Part shown: positions 1 to 12,299 of the stretch, one piece after another
How positions within the stretch are numbered: the stretch's first letter is position 1
How the letters are laid out: each line of letters begins with the position of its first letter
From: Whitmania pigra
Taxonomy: Eukaryota > Annelida > Clitellata > Hirudinida > Haemopidae
Length of the DNA stretch: 64,000 nt
Reading direction: 5' to 3'
Assembly (NCBI GenBank): GCA_021613335.1
Contig: JAJTWR010000305.1
Location: 773,501 to 837,500, forward strand
Made by a program: the position numbers and the translations under genes
Notes under the pieces: model-generated
Databases searched by the model: none
The model's input: the letters and a program-made list of their open reading frames with translations, nothing else
What the model was told of the DNA's origin: nothing

Positions 1-119
1 TTTATATATTAAAAATATATATCACGCAAATCGTATGCGTACAGTGCGCATGACGAAATGAAAAAGAATAAAAAAAGAAACAATTAAAAGTCAAAGTCGC
101 GAATTAACGCATTAAAATG

Positions 120-620
120 AGAAATTGTATATGAGTTCACGATTTAATTTGGCAGTGCATTCCATGGTTTTACAATCCTAGTGCAGAAAGAATGTTTGGC
201 AACGTCTGTTGAAAATTTATCGTATCTAAGTTTGAAACTGCGCCCTTTCGTGGTAATCCTGGGGAGGAGTAACAGATACCTCAGGGGGGATTCCGCAAAG
301 CCATTTAGTTATTTGAAGCAAAATGTTAAGTAGGCCATGAGGCGGCGTCTCTCCAGTGTCATAAGTTGAAGATGCCTTAGTCTTTCGATGTAGGGATATT
401 TATCAACTGAGGTTATTGGGGGATTCAGAGGATTCGTTATCTGGTGAACAATATTCAAGAATTGGTCTAACGTAAGGGCAAAAGGCAAGTTATAAGACAT
501 TCTGGTTTCTTGAGGAGAAAGATGCCCTCTGATCATCCATGAAACTTCTGCAGTGAGTGATTGTATCAATAATTCACGGATGATCTTGCTAATGTCTGGT
601 TTTGTTCCTATCGAATGCAA
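120..620 (-). pseudogene. Decayed 3' end of a CR1/Jockey-like LINE (reverse transcriptase C-terminus)
   Basis: Read on the minus strand, about 300 down to 130 gives an in-frame stretch ending in a motif typical of the C-terminal tail of non-LTR retrotransposon ORF2 proteins (HSFCTRIVKPWNALPN, then stop). Upstream, around 460-430, a frame-shifted copy of the common YVRPILEYCSP block is present. Stops and shifts interrupt the reading frame, so this is a dead remnant. The same segment recurs near 6.2-6.6 kb inside a larger duplication. The LINE clade is inferred from these motifs only. Confidence 0.6.
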
Positions 621-1261
621 AGATAGAAGATAAATCGTCTCTGTTTATTAATAGCTTTGAGGAATGCCTCGTTTATTCTTGCATATGATTCCTACATAAG
701 TCATACCTTGAATAAGAAATTCTTCTGTCATAGCAACATAAGCTACCTCCCATTACATTCTGACCACTTCTGTAACAAGGTGATGCCACTATTTTCACAA
801 TACGTGCACCCTGAGTCTGGGACATCGTCTTCTGGAACTACCGTTATGTCTGATCCCGGAATATAATATTTTCATGGCAACGAACTTTATCCAAATGTAT
901 CGAAAAGCAGCTAGCCATGTTTTAGAACTTAAATTTTTACAAATTTGCCAAAGTATTTCAATAAAAATTCTAGCGATAGAAAATTCATTTTATGTATTTC
1001 AATAAACAGGGACCATTTTGTCACTAATAAAGCTGCACTCTAGAAATGTTTTGGATTTAATTATCCAGATATTTTGAAAGTTTAAAAACAAAATAAATAA
1101 AATGAAGTTTTTTACAAACTACCCTGAATTACAATTTATGAATTAAACATGAGAAAGATTTTTATGCAATAACATGGATGACTTGGGAAATTAGTTTTTT
1201 TTAAAAATGATTTCAATAAATGGCTGAATATTCAATATTTCTATTGAAACGGCTAACATTT

Positions 1262-1541
1262 TGAAATAACCCGGGAGCCCGCAAATAAGCATCTTAACTA
1301 ATAAGTTTATTAGAGCATGTAGTTAAGTGTTTAAGGATTGAGATATTTAAGGATGCAAATGGATATTTGGGCTTCTGAATTGCCTCGACTCTCGCTGATT
1401 GTCATGTGATTAGCGAGAATGCTTTTTTAAACAATAATAGCGATACCACGTGCACGGAAAAGATACTAAATATAATTAAATATAAATTTAATTACATTAG
1501 CAATATAAACTTATTTAATTTCAAAAACTGCGTTTACAACA
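1262..1541 (-). mobile_element. Degenerate solo LTR related to the SAP-Gag element at 58.8-60.7 kb
   Basis: Reverse-complemented, this segment follows the 309-bp LTR at 58841-59149 from its TGTT start through the conserved CCCGGGTTATTTCA end, with many substitutions and small deletions. No internal element sequence is present, so it is a solo LTR. The paralogous locus at about 7671 is an empty site. Comparison with it indicates a 4-bp target duplication, ATAT on the right and a mutated ATTT on the left. Confidence 0.75.
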
Positions 1542-1895
1542 ATATTCTACATCACACTTACTAATCAACAATGAGTCTAATTTCACAGGTGAGATTTGTA
1601 TAACGATGACAAAACATATTTAGCATTTTGCTGCAGGCTGTCCGTGAGACAAAGAATGTAAAAACATGATTAAAAAATTTTAATTTGGCAATTGGTTTGG
1701 AAATGTTTAAAGATTTATTTAGAATTATGTATATTAATTAATAGTATTAATCAAACATATTATTATATTAATAATAATAATAATCAATTTATATGACATA
1801 GCATAAGAGACGCTTTTTGTCTTCGCTGTCCCATGAAGTTTCAAATATGTCAAACAAATCTAACAATCCTTTTGACTTCGCTGTCCCATGAAGTT

Positions 1896-2098
1896 CCAAA
1901 TATTTCAAACAAATCTAACTTTAAAATGAAAATTGTGAAATATTTCAAACAAATCTAACTTTAAAATGAAAATTGTGAAATATTTCAAACAAATCTAACT
2001 TTAAAATGAAAATTGTCAAATATTTCAAACAAATCTAACTTTAAAATGAAAATTGTCAAATATTTCAAACAAATCTAACTTTAAAATGAAAATTGTCA
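1896..2098. repeat. 40-bp tandem repeat, about five units
   Basis: A unit of about 40 bp containing TTTCAAACAAATCTAAC and TTAAAATGAAAATTGT repeats about five times with only single-base differences. It appears to have grown from one copy of the duplicated flank, because the paralog at 8737-8780 has a single related unit. There are no unique spacers, so it is not CRISPR-like. Confidence 0.85.
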
Positions 2099-2159
2099 AT
2101 CTAAAAAGTCCAAAGTCTAGTGCAAATTAAAAATATATTTAGAAGCAGCTGTTTAAAGA

Positions 2160-2278
2160 ATATAAATCAATTTCTCTGAAAATTTCTTCCTAGAATTTTG
2201 CAAAAATCTCTATTTATAAATTATTATATTTTCTTTACTAACTACATAAATTAAAGTAAGGAGAAGAAAATTGGTCAA
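2160..2278 (-). pseudogene. Collapsed remnant of a PAN/F5-8 lectin gene (last-exon tail fused to signal-peptide exon)
   Basis: Positions 2160-2206 match the 3' end of the gene at 8859-10024, including its stop codon region. Positions 2207-2278 match the signal-peptide exon of the gene at 4808-6093 (compare 5990-6055). The PAN exon, micro-exon and most of the lectin exons that should lie between are absent. This looks like a paralog reduced to its two ends by an internal deletion or by unequal exchange between tandem copies. Confidence 0.6.
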
Positions 2279-2284
2279 ATTTGG

Positions 2285-2640
2285 AAAATTAGTCTGATTC
2301 TTTTATTTTAAATTACAGACTAATTTTTGGTTAAAGATTCTGAACTCTGACTCTGATGTCATTGAATGTACACTTCATGAGAATATCAGTGTTTTATCAA
2401 CCTGATTAAATCACTTTAAATTACACATCTAGTCATCATTCTTTATTCGAATAAGAACATTAGTTATTTTTAGTCAAAATAGGTTGGATTCATCTTTAAT
2501 GAATTGAAAGTAGACGTGGCCTTTCGGCAGTCCAATTTTTGTGGAATATTTTATTCTAAGCCACGCCAAAATAATTAAGTCGAAAAAAAAAAATAAGAAC
2601 TCAAATTAAATTTAATATAATACCTTCATAAAATTGTTTC
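2285..2640. repeat. Duplicate of the region upstream of the PQ-loop gene (paralog of 20430-20800)
   Basis: About 350 bp match 20430-20800 closely, including the shared stretches GTAGACGTGGCCTTTCGGCA and TTTTGTGGAATATTTTATTC. Copy 2 has a short insertion near 20485. In copy 2 this block ends just before the first exon of the PQ-loop gene. Here it is followed by unrelated sequence. It may carry promoter elements, but nothing in it can be named. Confidence 0.75.
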
Positions 2641-2687
2641 TATTATTATCTATGAATAACCACATAATTAATTTCTGACATTGGCAC

Positions 2688-3347
2688 AAGGAAACTCCTT
2701 TCCAAAAACAAGAAACCTGACGACAAGGTGAAAGAAGAGCCTCGGGAAGCACCGCCAGAAGACACGGGACCAAAACTATATCAGACCGTTCTTAAGGTTG
2801 GCAGATCGACTTTGAAAATTTCCAAAATATAATAATTCGAAACATTTAAACTTCAGTTGTGTTGCAGTATGAACAGGATTTTCAGAGACCTTTTTAATTG
2901 CAAACGAGTTTTACTAGCTGAACAGCACCTTGTTTATTTGTTTTGTCGTTTGAGCTTATTTTAATTATCAAAACCAGGTTGTTGAAATAAGTGAAGAACT
3001 AAGAAACAAACTGCCAGTTCTTAGTTTCCAGGCCTGGAGTTCAAATCCTACCCTGGCTCCAATCAGAAGATCAATTTATCAAGCTTCATGGAATTGTCTC
3101 TGAATCCATTATCAGCCTGAACGACTTTGCAAACGAAAGTATAAATCCGAGACGAAAGAGTTACAGAAAACAAAGAGAAAGTCTCACAGAAACAAACTCC
3201 AAAGCTTTGCAAGAGGAAAAAGGATGCCCACAAGAAGCTGCTGTCGGAGAACTTCCACCGCCTCAGACTTCCGAAAGTGGAGAAATCGTCTTCTTGCATC
3301 ATACTGAATCCACATTATCAGTAACATCATGCCCACGAGAAACATAA
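2688..3347 (+). CDS. Possible two-exon gene fragment, unknown product
   Basis: Two plus-strand open stretches look coding. The first (2688-2805, ending near an AAG|GTTGGC donor) is Lys/Glu/Pro-rich (KNKKPDDKVKEEP). The second (acceptor AATCAG|AA, 3067-3347, TAA stop) is open for 93 codons and rich in Glu, Ser and Lys (for example ESTLSVTSCPRET at its end). The simplest join is out of phase (0 against 1), so an exon is missing, the model is wrong, or the gene is broken. No domain is recognised. It could also be a chance open frame. Confidence 0.25.
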
Positions 3348-4194
3348 CAAACTCAGAGCAAAGGCCCTCGATTGTCCGGTTCAAAAAAAATATAGGATTA
3401 GGATATAGGATAGCTTAGAAGAAGTCGAATCTGTTCCTAATCACAAACCAACTTCCATTTGTCCGACCAGCTATCTGTATAGCAAGATGCACCAGAAAAA
3501 TAAGATGGCTAGATCTAATAATTTAGAGGTCAATGAAGGTCATCAATCTGAATGATTTAAATATCACCTAAGCTTACATTTTTAAAATGCCTTTCTTTTT
3601 TAGATGTTCTCTTTCCTTTCGAAACTTGCTGACTTTGATGAAAATTTGCGAGCATTTGTTACCACATTGCATTTCAAAGTCAGCGAGGAAAAAATATATA
3701 TTAGATTTTAATCTAGCTGGGTTTTTGAAAATGTTCCATTATTTTGTGATGTCATTTAAAAAAGAAAAATAATACTTTACCACCATTGTAGAATATTACC
3801 GAATTGTTATTTTACTCAAGCTATGGTAGAATGCTTAAACAATGTGAAATAATAATTGATTTAAATTTTTAAAAAAATTTAATTTTGCAACTGTTATAAA
3901 CGACTTACAATTTCTAACAAAATCCCATTAGTAATATTTCTGGAATTTAATAAACGAAATGCAGCTTAATTCTTTATGTCTTTTGAGGACAAAAATGACA
4001 GGTACTTGTCGCGAGTGCAAAAGTTATTGCATAAATTCTAAAAATTTAAAATATCACATTTTAAAATTCTGTTTTCATGAATTTTATTATTTTGATGAGT
4101 GCACAATGTATCACGACGTTATTATGGTTTGAATTGAAATTTATTTCTGCACAACAGTGGAAGGTTAGAAAGTTTTGTAGATACGAAATAATAA

Positions 4195-4375
4195 TAACAT
4201 AATGATAATGATAAGTCCATTTGTGTAGCGCCATAAGTGTAAGCGTTAGTGGCTCAACCATTTATATAGCTCCGCATTCAAGGGGCGCTTTGTGGCGGTG
4301 CAAGCTGGGTCGCGAACACGACACGTAACGACTGTTGCGTTCGCAGACACGCTACCCTCTGACACGCCATTAGGC
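4195..4375 (-). mobile_element. tRNA-derived SINE, copy 1 (diverged)
   Basis: Minus strand. This is a diverged relative of the copies at 42083-42284 and 43365-43545. A box-B-like GTGTTCGCGACCC and the body motif GCTATATAAATGG are recognisable. The 3' tail runs into an AT-rich ATTATCATTATT-type repeat. It is the oldest-looking of the three copies. Confidence 0.55.
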
Positions 4376-4807
4376 ATGATGTTTCAAAAATTTTCATGAA
4401 TAAAGGCTGACATCCATAGAACAAATTAACAGAGACTTTATTGAGAGCTACTAAAATGGTTACTTTTCAGACTAATAATGCTGAAATTTGTATTAGTTTC
4501 AAGCCACATTCCCACAATTAGTAATAAAACATTTCATTCAAATTCACTTATGTTTTAACAAAATTATTATGTTTAAGCACAAGTATATATAGATAATTAT
4601 AAAGACATCTATGGTATTACAAGGATTGTTCAAAAGTTTGTTACAAGCAAATAACGAAATCAATGTTGATGTAATAGTAGTTCAATGTTATTATCAATCA
4701 TGCTTGCAATAGAAACTGATTAGTGCTGAGGAAACTGAAAGTTCAGAAGACGGATTAATTGTTTATGAACAAACCAACTTAAAATTCATTAAATTTGCAT
4801 GGCAAAT

Positions 4808-6093
4808 TCAGAAATCGCCAAAGATTTCAACTTCACACAAAGCCATATAACCTCCAACACCAACGTTGTTCACAGGCATCTGATGAACTATTGCATACCT
4901 ACCAGACGGAATGGTTGCTTTGCAATCGATTCTGATCCAAGTGGCATTAGCTCTAGGACCGCTATATACACCACAGAATGGGTACTGATTTCTGATTGGC
5001 TCCTTTACAAGCCAGGAATCATTCGTGACCCCGATGGTAAGGCCCTTGTACCTGTAGTCTTCAAATTGTATTGATATTTGAAAATAATACTTAATCTGAA
5101 TAAAGTTAATTAATATTTATATTTTAATATTTAATCGTTGAAATGTTATATTAAACTTTATCAAAAGATTTCCTCCGGTTAATAAACAATAATGCCTAAT
5201 AATATGAAACGTTCTATGTTAAGTGAAATGGATTTACAGACATTTAATTAATCTAGCAAGTGATTCACAGCGGACAAAAAAGCTATCTGAAATTAAATTT
5301 GACACTTAAAATAAACTAAAATAACTAACACAGATAAACGTTGTGAAAATTATTTCTGGTCAGGATACGTACGTAGCTAACGGTAACGTAACGAACCAAA
5401 TCCACCATGAACCAGTTGTTTTCGAAATCTTCACCATTTGTTTTGCTGCATTCGCCATTTTTAACCGTCATTCCATACAAACCATCAACTGCTAGCCAAG
5501 AAGAATAGGGTATGTTTAGTTCACGAAAAGTTGAACTTTGACAAGTTCTTCGGTATTTGGAAAGATTTTCTCCTTCGTAAAACATAAAGGAATTAGTTGT
5601 AAACTCGTTTGAAATTGTCATTGCTCAAAATTTTGTTTTAAAATTATTTTTGGCCTAAAATTAATTAAGAAGATTTACCCAGAATTCCGAATGTCAGGTG
5701 ACTCTAAAATATTACAAATATTTCGATCAGTTATGTTAATTATTCACAATGTAATAATGAAAAATACTTTACATCGTAACTCGTGCACATTGTCTCATTT
5801 GTAATCTTGAACGGAGTATGTTCAAACAGCAGACACAATCCAGATTGTTTCAAGTAGTTGAAATTGATGCAGTGTTCCAGGCATGCAGAGGCACATTTGA
5901 GTTTACTTCTAATTCCTCGTAAAGTTTTAGACGGTTGATCAATGGCACAACCTGGTACCCCTTTGCAATCGAGAGTCCTGCTATAATATTTATGAATTAT
6001 TATATTTTCTTTACTAACTACATAAATTAAAGTAAGGAGAAGAAAATTGGTCAAAAAGCTGACAACATCCATATTCGTTTTAATAATTTCCAT
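4808..6093 (-). CDS. Secreted PAN/apple plus F5/8-type (fucolectin-like) protein, paralog 1
   Basis: Four-exon model on the minus strand: 6093-5773, 5703-5679, 5572-5330, 5058-4808 (279 residues); all junctions keep frame. Exon 1 encodes a hydrophobic signal peptide (FLTNFLLLTLIYVVS) and a cysteine-rich PAN/apple-like module (TLDCKG ... CASACLEHCINFNY ... CLLFEHTPF). A 25-nt micro-exon acts as linker. Exons 3-4 encode an F5/8-type lectin domain with conserved WLAVDG, NNWFMVDL and, near the stop, YMALCEVEIFG. Such proteins are normally extracellular and may bind glycans; no ligand can be inferred. ATG at 6093 was chosen because it precedes the signal peptide; ATG at 6072 is also possible. It is one of four tandem paralogs in the first 20 kb. 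Confidence 0.8.
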
Positions 6094-6372
6094 GCATGTC
6101 AGACAATCTTTTCATTAAACTGTGTTTTATACTGGTTGCTTAGTTACCACTGATTTGCATTGGAATTTATATATTATAAAATATATATCACGCATATCGA
6201 ATGCGTAAAGTGCGCATGACGAAAAGAAAAATGAAGGTCATCAAATCTGCGAGATTTATGTTTCTGATGAAGGGTGTTGGAGCCATCATCCTCAGGGGTG
6301 TTGATGGTGCCGGTATGTTTTCTGGATTCGACAAGTTGTCTTGAGGGATTTGGTAAATTTTTTGTGTATTTT

Positions 6373-6560
6373 TTAAACTCTATCAATTAGATATTTGCGT
6401 TGAGAGTTCCATACTGGTGAACAATATTCAAGAATTGGTCTAACGTAAATGCAAAAGGCAAGTTGTAAGACATCCTGGGTCCTTGAGGAGAAAGATGCCC
6501 TCTGATCATCCATGAAACTTCTGCAGGTATATGAGTGATTGTACCAATAATTCAAGGATA
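6373..6560 (-). pseudogene. LINE reverse-transcriptase remnant
   Basis: The minus-strand reading contains FCIYVRPILEYCSPVWNSQ, a block characteristic of the region after the RT domain of CR1/Jockey-type LINE ORF2 proteins. The frame is open for only about 60 codons and is out of register with the homologous piece at 120-620. It is a dead fragment carried inside the segmental duplication. Confidence 0.6.
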
Positions 6561-7935
6561 ATGTCTGGTTTTTGGTTCGGATCCTCTAAAGCCTTGTCAT
6601 GCATTTTGACAAAAGGATGATCGACTTACCTTTTTTGGGAGCATGTTATACTAAAGTTTTGTTTCTATCGAATGCAAAGATAGAAGATAAATCGTCTCTG
6701 TTTATTAATAGCTTTGAGGAATGCCTCGTGTATTCTTGCATATGATTCCTACATAAGTCATATCTTGAATAAGAAATTCTTCTGTCAAAGCAACGCTTGT
6801 GAATACACCATTAATGTTACCTCCCATTACATTCTGACCACTTTTGAAACAAGGTGATGTCACTATTTTCACAACACGTGCACTCTGAGTCTGATCTCTG
6901 AATTCATTTGGTTGCCTCCCAAGATTTTTTTGAAAGGGGATTAAAAAGCTCCAAAGTAAATGGGCAAAGGTTATATCTAATGATGATGAGTATTTTGTGG
7001 AACAATAAAAATTTTTCAATAATATTTCATTCAATTATTATTCCTAACAAAAATAGGGACAGGAATTTCAGGTACCCCTAATATCTAAAGAATTAATCTA
7101 ATTTTCAGTTTACACTTCATTTTCTTGCAGTAATACGGACAAAGAACACCCGGTATTTCATGGATTTTGTCAGCTATGTCATTAACTAGGAAATAAAAAG
7201 CCTTTTGTAAATGATGGTGGTTGTTAAGTTCAATTGAATATATAGCTTGATGATTACAACATTATTTAATGAAACTGACACTGTAACGAAGAGAACTAAA
7301 TAGGTTTACTAAAATATAAAAAAAATGGTGCTGTTTTTGAAAGAAAATATTTTTGAAAAATATCTTTTTCAATGTAAAAAAAATTCTAGCGATAGAAAAT
7401 TCATTTTATGTATTTCAACAAACAGGGATCATTTTGTCACTAATAAAGCAGCACTCTAGAAATGTTTTGGATTTAAATATCCAGATATTTTGGAAGTCTA
7501 AAAACAAAATAATTAAAATCAACTTTATTACAAACTACGCGGAATTACAATTTACAAATTAAACATGAGATATATTGTTATGCAATATCGTGGATGACTT
7601 GGGAAATTAGTAAATTTAAAAATGCTTTCAATAAATGGCTGAATATTCAATATTTCTATTGAAACGGCTAACATATTTTACATCAAACTTGCTAATCAAC
7701 AATGAGTTATTGCAGGATAATTTCACAGGTGAGATCTGTATGACGATGACAAAACATATTTAGCATTTTGCTGCAGGCTGTCCGCGAGACAAAGAATTTA
7801 AAAACATTATTAAAAAACTTTATTTAGGTGATTGATTTGGAAATGTTTATAGATGTTTAAGAAACAAAGCCCAACAATGATAATGGCAATGACAATGACA
7901 ATGATAATGACTATGACAATGGTAATGATAACGGT

Positions 7936-8652
<717 letters not shown>

Positions 8653-8858
8653 TAATTATAATATTAATATTAATAATAAATTTATAAGGCATAGCATAAG
8701 CGCCGCCTTTTGTCTTCGCTGTCCCATGAAGTTCCAAATATTTCAAGCAGGTTCAACGATAAAATGACACTTGTCAATCTTGTCCAAACTAAAAATATAT
8801 TTAAATGTTTAAATTTAAATATAAATCATGGCATACGAATATCTCTGAAGGTTTCTTC

Positions 8859-10024
8859 CTAGAATTTTGCAAAAATCTGGATTTCGCATAAAGTGAGATA
8901 TCCGCCGTAGGTAAAATCAAAAAGTTGCATCTGGTGAATTATTACGTATCTGGAGGATGGTAGGAATGATTGGCAGTTTATCGTGATCCAAGTGGAATTT
9001 GCTCTAGGGCCAGTATAGACGCCACAGACTGGGTATTGGTTTCTGATGGGAACTTTGATAAGCCAAGAATCATTTGTGATTCCAATGGTGAGGTTGTTGT
9101 ATCTATCAGCTTAAAGTTAGTTTTTATTAAAAATTAATTCATAAGTTATAATTGTTAATATCATATGATGTTTTTAGATATCAGAAGAGATTTTATTAAA
9201 TACTTTATTAGCCATTTCGTACTTTTTATTTGCAAATTATGACAAAAATAATATCAAACCAAGTCGTATATTGATCGGGCAGAGCCTGGTGAGAACATTA
9301 ACGTGCGAGATGATCACGTAATAAACTAAATCCACCATGAACCAGTTGTTTTCCGAGTCATTTCCATTTGTGTGACTGCATTCTCCAAGAGGTACAACTG
9401 TTCCATTCTTATTGTCCACAGCCAGCCATGATCCGTAGACCACATTTTTTGGAATGTGAGTTGTGCTTTGACAGGTTCTGCGAAACTTTGCAATATTCTC
9501 GCCTTAGAAAATCGTTTCAACATTACTCAATATTGGTTAAAGTGTACCTAAGTTTTTATTAAATTTTAAAATTTATACAAGACGAAGCACAAACTTTGGC
9601 TGGCATAAATCCTTGGATCATCCTTTACATCACTCTAATAAATAAGTCTTGTAATTATGGTGATTTTCTAATATTCTAAAGTAATTTGTAAAAAAGAGAT
9701 AAAACCTACATCATAGCCAATGCATGAAGTGGCGGTTGTAATTTTATAAGGATTGCAATCAAATAGCAGACATTTTCTTGATAAATACCGATAATTGAAA
9801 CTGATGCAAAACGCATGGATGTTACACAGAACCGCGCACTGTAATTCGTTTTGAGATCCACTGATTTCTTTTCTAGGTTCATCAAAAGCACAGGCTGGTC
9901 TTCCTTTGCAATCCAAAGTCATGCGATACGTTTTATAAGTATATGCATCGCCTTTCATTCCGAAATTTAATCTAATGATCAAACCTAATAAGCATTTCAA
10001 TGTGAAATAGTGTTTTGCCTGCAT
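8859..10024 (-). CDS. Secreted PAN/apple plus F5/8-type (fucolectin-like) protein, paralog 2
   Basis: Four exons on the minus strand: 10024-9710, 9634-9595, 9502-9260, 9109-8859 (282 residues, all phases consistent). Exon 1 gives a signal peptide (YFTLKCLLGLIIRL) and a PAN-like module with the family block TLDCKGRPACAFDEP. Exon 2 is a 40-nt linker, longer than in the paralogs. Exon 3 is 243 nt, the same length as in paralog 1, with WLAVDN and NNWFMVDL. The final exon carries LTIGITNDSWLIK and the C-terminal YLTLCEIQIFA. It is probably extracellular with carbohydrate binding as the family-level expectation. Sequence divergence from paralogs 3 and 4 is substantial, so this is an older duplicate. 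Confidence 0.8.
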
Positions 10025-10921
10025 GGTGGAACGGCTTAAGACATCGCATATAAAATTTTATTCCAAAATATAGTCTAGATTCCTTTGTTAGCTTTAAAAA
10101 GTGTCATGGTTACCACTATTCATTTAAAAGAATAAAAAGAGAAAGCATGATTAATTGCGATCCTCTTTGAAATAGATTCTATTTAAGTCATTTGAGCGAA
10201 TAAGTTACGTTAAATACATACCTAGTGAATGCATGGCCACCTAATGGGGGATGGGGGCAAGTGTCTAGGGACACGTCAATTTGTTGGGGACCTGCTCAAG
10301 TTTTAAAATGTTAAAATATTACTGCTGTGACTTGCGTTTCAATAACCGATAAATAAAACAGCTTCCTGACTGTTCTGAAGAAGTTATTTGAAACAGTCTT
10401 TGTAAGGCGGTTTTTCTTATTTTGAAAGTAATCGTTAATTAAGTTATTCTGCTTAGGTTTGTTAAATATTTTATTATGCCTATATTTGTGTTTTAGCCTT
10501 AAATTATTTTTTTCGAAATGGAGATATGCAGTGAACTGGCCTAGGAGTCATTAAGTACTCCTTTAAAATTCATTGCAAGCAAACCACCGAACAACATTAA
10601 GATCATCAAGTCTAAGAATGAAACATTATTTTATTGAAATAGACGACAACAACCATTGAGGTCCATTCCATCTGGGAATTCGTTTAAGTTTAGAAAGTAG
10701 GTCAGTTGCATTTCGTCCACATTTATCGTTTGACAGGTTATTGATAGAAAGCAAGTAATCTAAAGTTTAAGAACAATCGCCGCAAAACAATGTCAATCCT
10801 TCACAAATTGTTGACAAAAAATGCACAACGTTATACATACTTTATCTACATCTAACATTTTATGATCAATAAACTTATTGCTCTAATAAAACTAAATATC
10901 TTAAACAAATCGGCTTTATTT

Positions 10922-12262
10922 TTAAAATCTACCAAAAACTTGAAATTCGCACAAGGATAAAAACCCACCATTTATATCGTTTAACATTGCTTGGTAAACT
11001 ATGACGTATCTAGCTGAAGGAATAGAAGGTTTGCAAGAGATGGTGAACCAAGATGCATTCACGGGGGGTCCCAGGTACACACCACAAAGAGGATATTTGT
11101 TTCTGACGGGCGTCTTGACAAGCCAAGAATCATTTGTTACTCCGATGGTGAGGTCCTTATATCTTATAACTGAATTATTTCAATGCAATTATGATGTAAT
11201 GCTATGATCAAATTAATGAAAAGAACGAGATGGTAAGAAAGTCTAGCAATGTATTTTCATATGTTATGATTGTAGTAATTACGTTGTATGAAATTTATTA
11301 AATGTAATTTATATTTATAATATAGATATTGACATAATTATTTTATTAAATTAATTTTCGACATTGTATTGAAGCAATTTAACAACTTTGGTAAAAAATT
11401 CTTGCTCCAAAAGTATGATCATTTGGAATCTTTTAGGAAAATCATTTAAAACCACAGACACACAACGATAAGTGGCAGATGCACCTCTAAAAATTTATGA
11501 AAAGAAAATCACCATCCACGGAGAACATCAATAAACTAACAATAGACGTTCTCAGAAGTGAACCTGGCCAGGATGTTGACATTTTCGATGATTACGTAAT
11601 CAACCAAGTCGACCATGAACCAATTGTTCCTGGAATCACCGCCTGCTGTGTGAGAGCAATCGCCAGTATTGATGGAAGTTTTGTTCAAGTCATCCACTGC
11701 TAACCAAGAATGATAAATGAACTTGTCATCAATATACGTTGAACTATGGCAAGATCTCTTGAATTTGGAAAGATTTTCACCTTTAAAATAAAATTGTATA
11801 ATAGGTTTGCCATTTTTCTTACCCTTGAGAAGGCAAAATGGACCAGTATACTTACCACGATACTTAATTTTATCGCGTAAATTTGTACTCTGAAATATAT
11901 AAATGTTGAATGTTGACTAAACATATAAAATAGTCTTTAAATTAATTCGTGTTTACATCAAAACTGGAGCACAAATTTTGGTTTGTGATCATGAACGGAA
12001 TTTCGCTAAACAGCAAACACGATCTAGATCTGACTAAGTAGTTGAAATTGACGCAGTATCCCTTAACCACGCAAATAATTGCGCAGTGTAATTCGCTCCG
12101 AATGCCTTCCAATGATTCAGTCGGGTTGTCCAAAGCGCATCCTGATCTTCCCTCACAATCCAGAGTCCGTCGAAATATCTGGACATTTGGTAGAGGCATT
12201 TGGCTGTTGGTTATTTTTATTACGGCTATAAAGATAAGAACATTTAAAAACTGATTAGCCAT
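10922..12262 (-). CDS. Secreted PAN/apple plus F5/8-type (fucolectin-like) protein, paralog 3
   Basis: Four exons on the minus strand: 12262-11957, 11889-11856, 11780-11541, 11169-10922 (275 residues). The ATG at 12262 directly precedes a signal peptide (FLNVLIFIAVIKITNS). The PAN-like block is RRTLDCEGRSGCALDNP with several Cys. A 34-nt micro-exon follows, then the lectin domain (WLAVDD, NNWFMVDL, LTIGVTNDSWLVK, FLSLCEFQVFG). For the last junction the GTTAGT donor and TTCAG|TTATAA acceptor were preferred, because they give the same loop length as paralogs 1 and 2. The alternative pair CCAG|GTTCAC with TAAG|ATAT also keeps frame. It is nearly identical to paralog 4, including flanks, so it was duplicated recently. 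Confidence 0.82.
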
Positions 12263-12299
12263 GTTTTTAGTTAGAGATCTTTGGAGCAACTAAACAAAT

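Larger units (their letters stand above)
1..2206. repeat. Segmental duplication, copy 1 (paralog of about 6166-8880)
   Basis: Blocks at 1-900, 957-1700, 1790-1870 and 2160-2206 match, in order, blocks at 6166-6900, 7376-7830, 8689-8755 and 8836-8880. Copy 1 carries an extra inverted LTR at 1262-1541. Copy 2 instead carries a 0.7-kb ATG microsatellite. Both copies contain the LINE tail. Divergence is visible but modest. The block lies next to PAN/F5-8 lectin genes and probably spread with them. Confidence 0.75.

Noticed and set aside
1896..2098. Regular 40-bp repeat resembling a CRISPR array
   Set aside because: Units are contiguous with no unique spacers, and the context is eukaryotic.
4799..5074. 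Plus-strand 91-codon ORF
   Set aside because: It is antisense to the last lectin exon of paralog 1; similar shadows at 11001-11207 and 18618-18854 lie opposite the last exons of paralogs 3 and 4.
6705..7034. 109-codon minus-strand ORF
   Set aside because: It lies within a decayed segmental duplication; the homologous part of copy 1 (657-866) does not preserve the frame.
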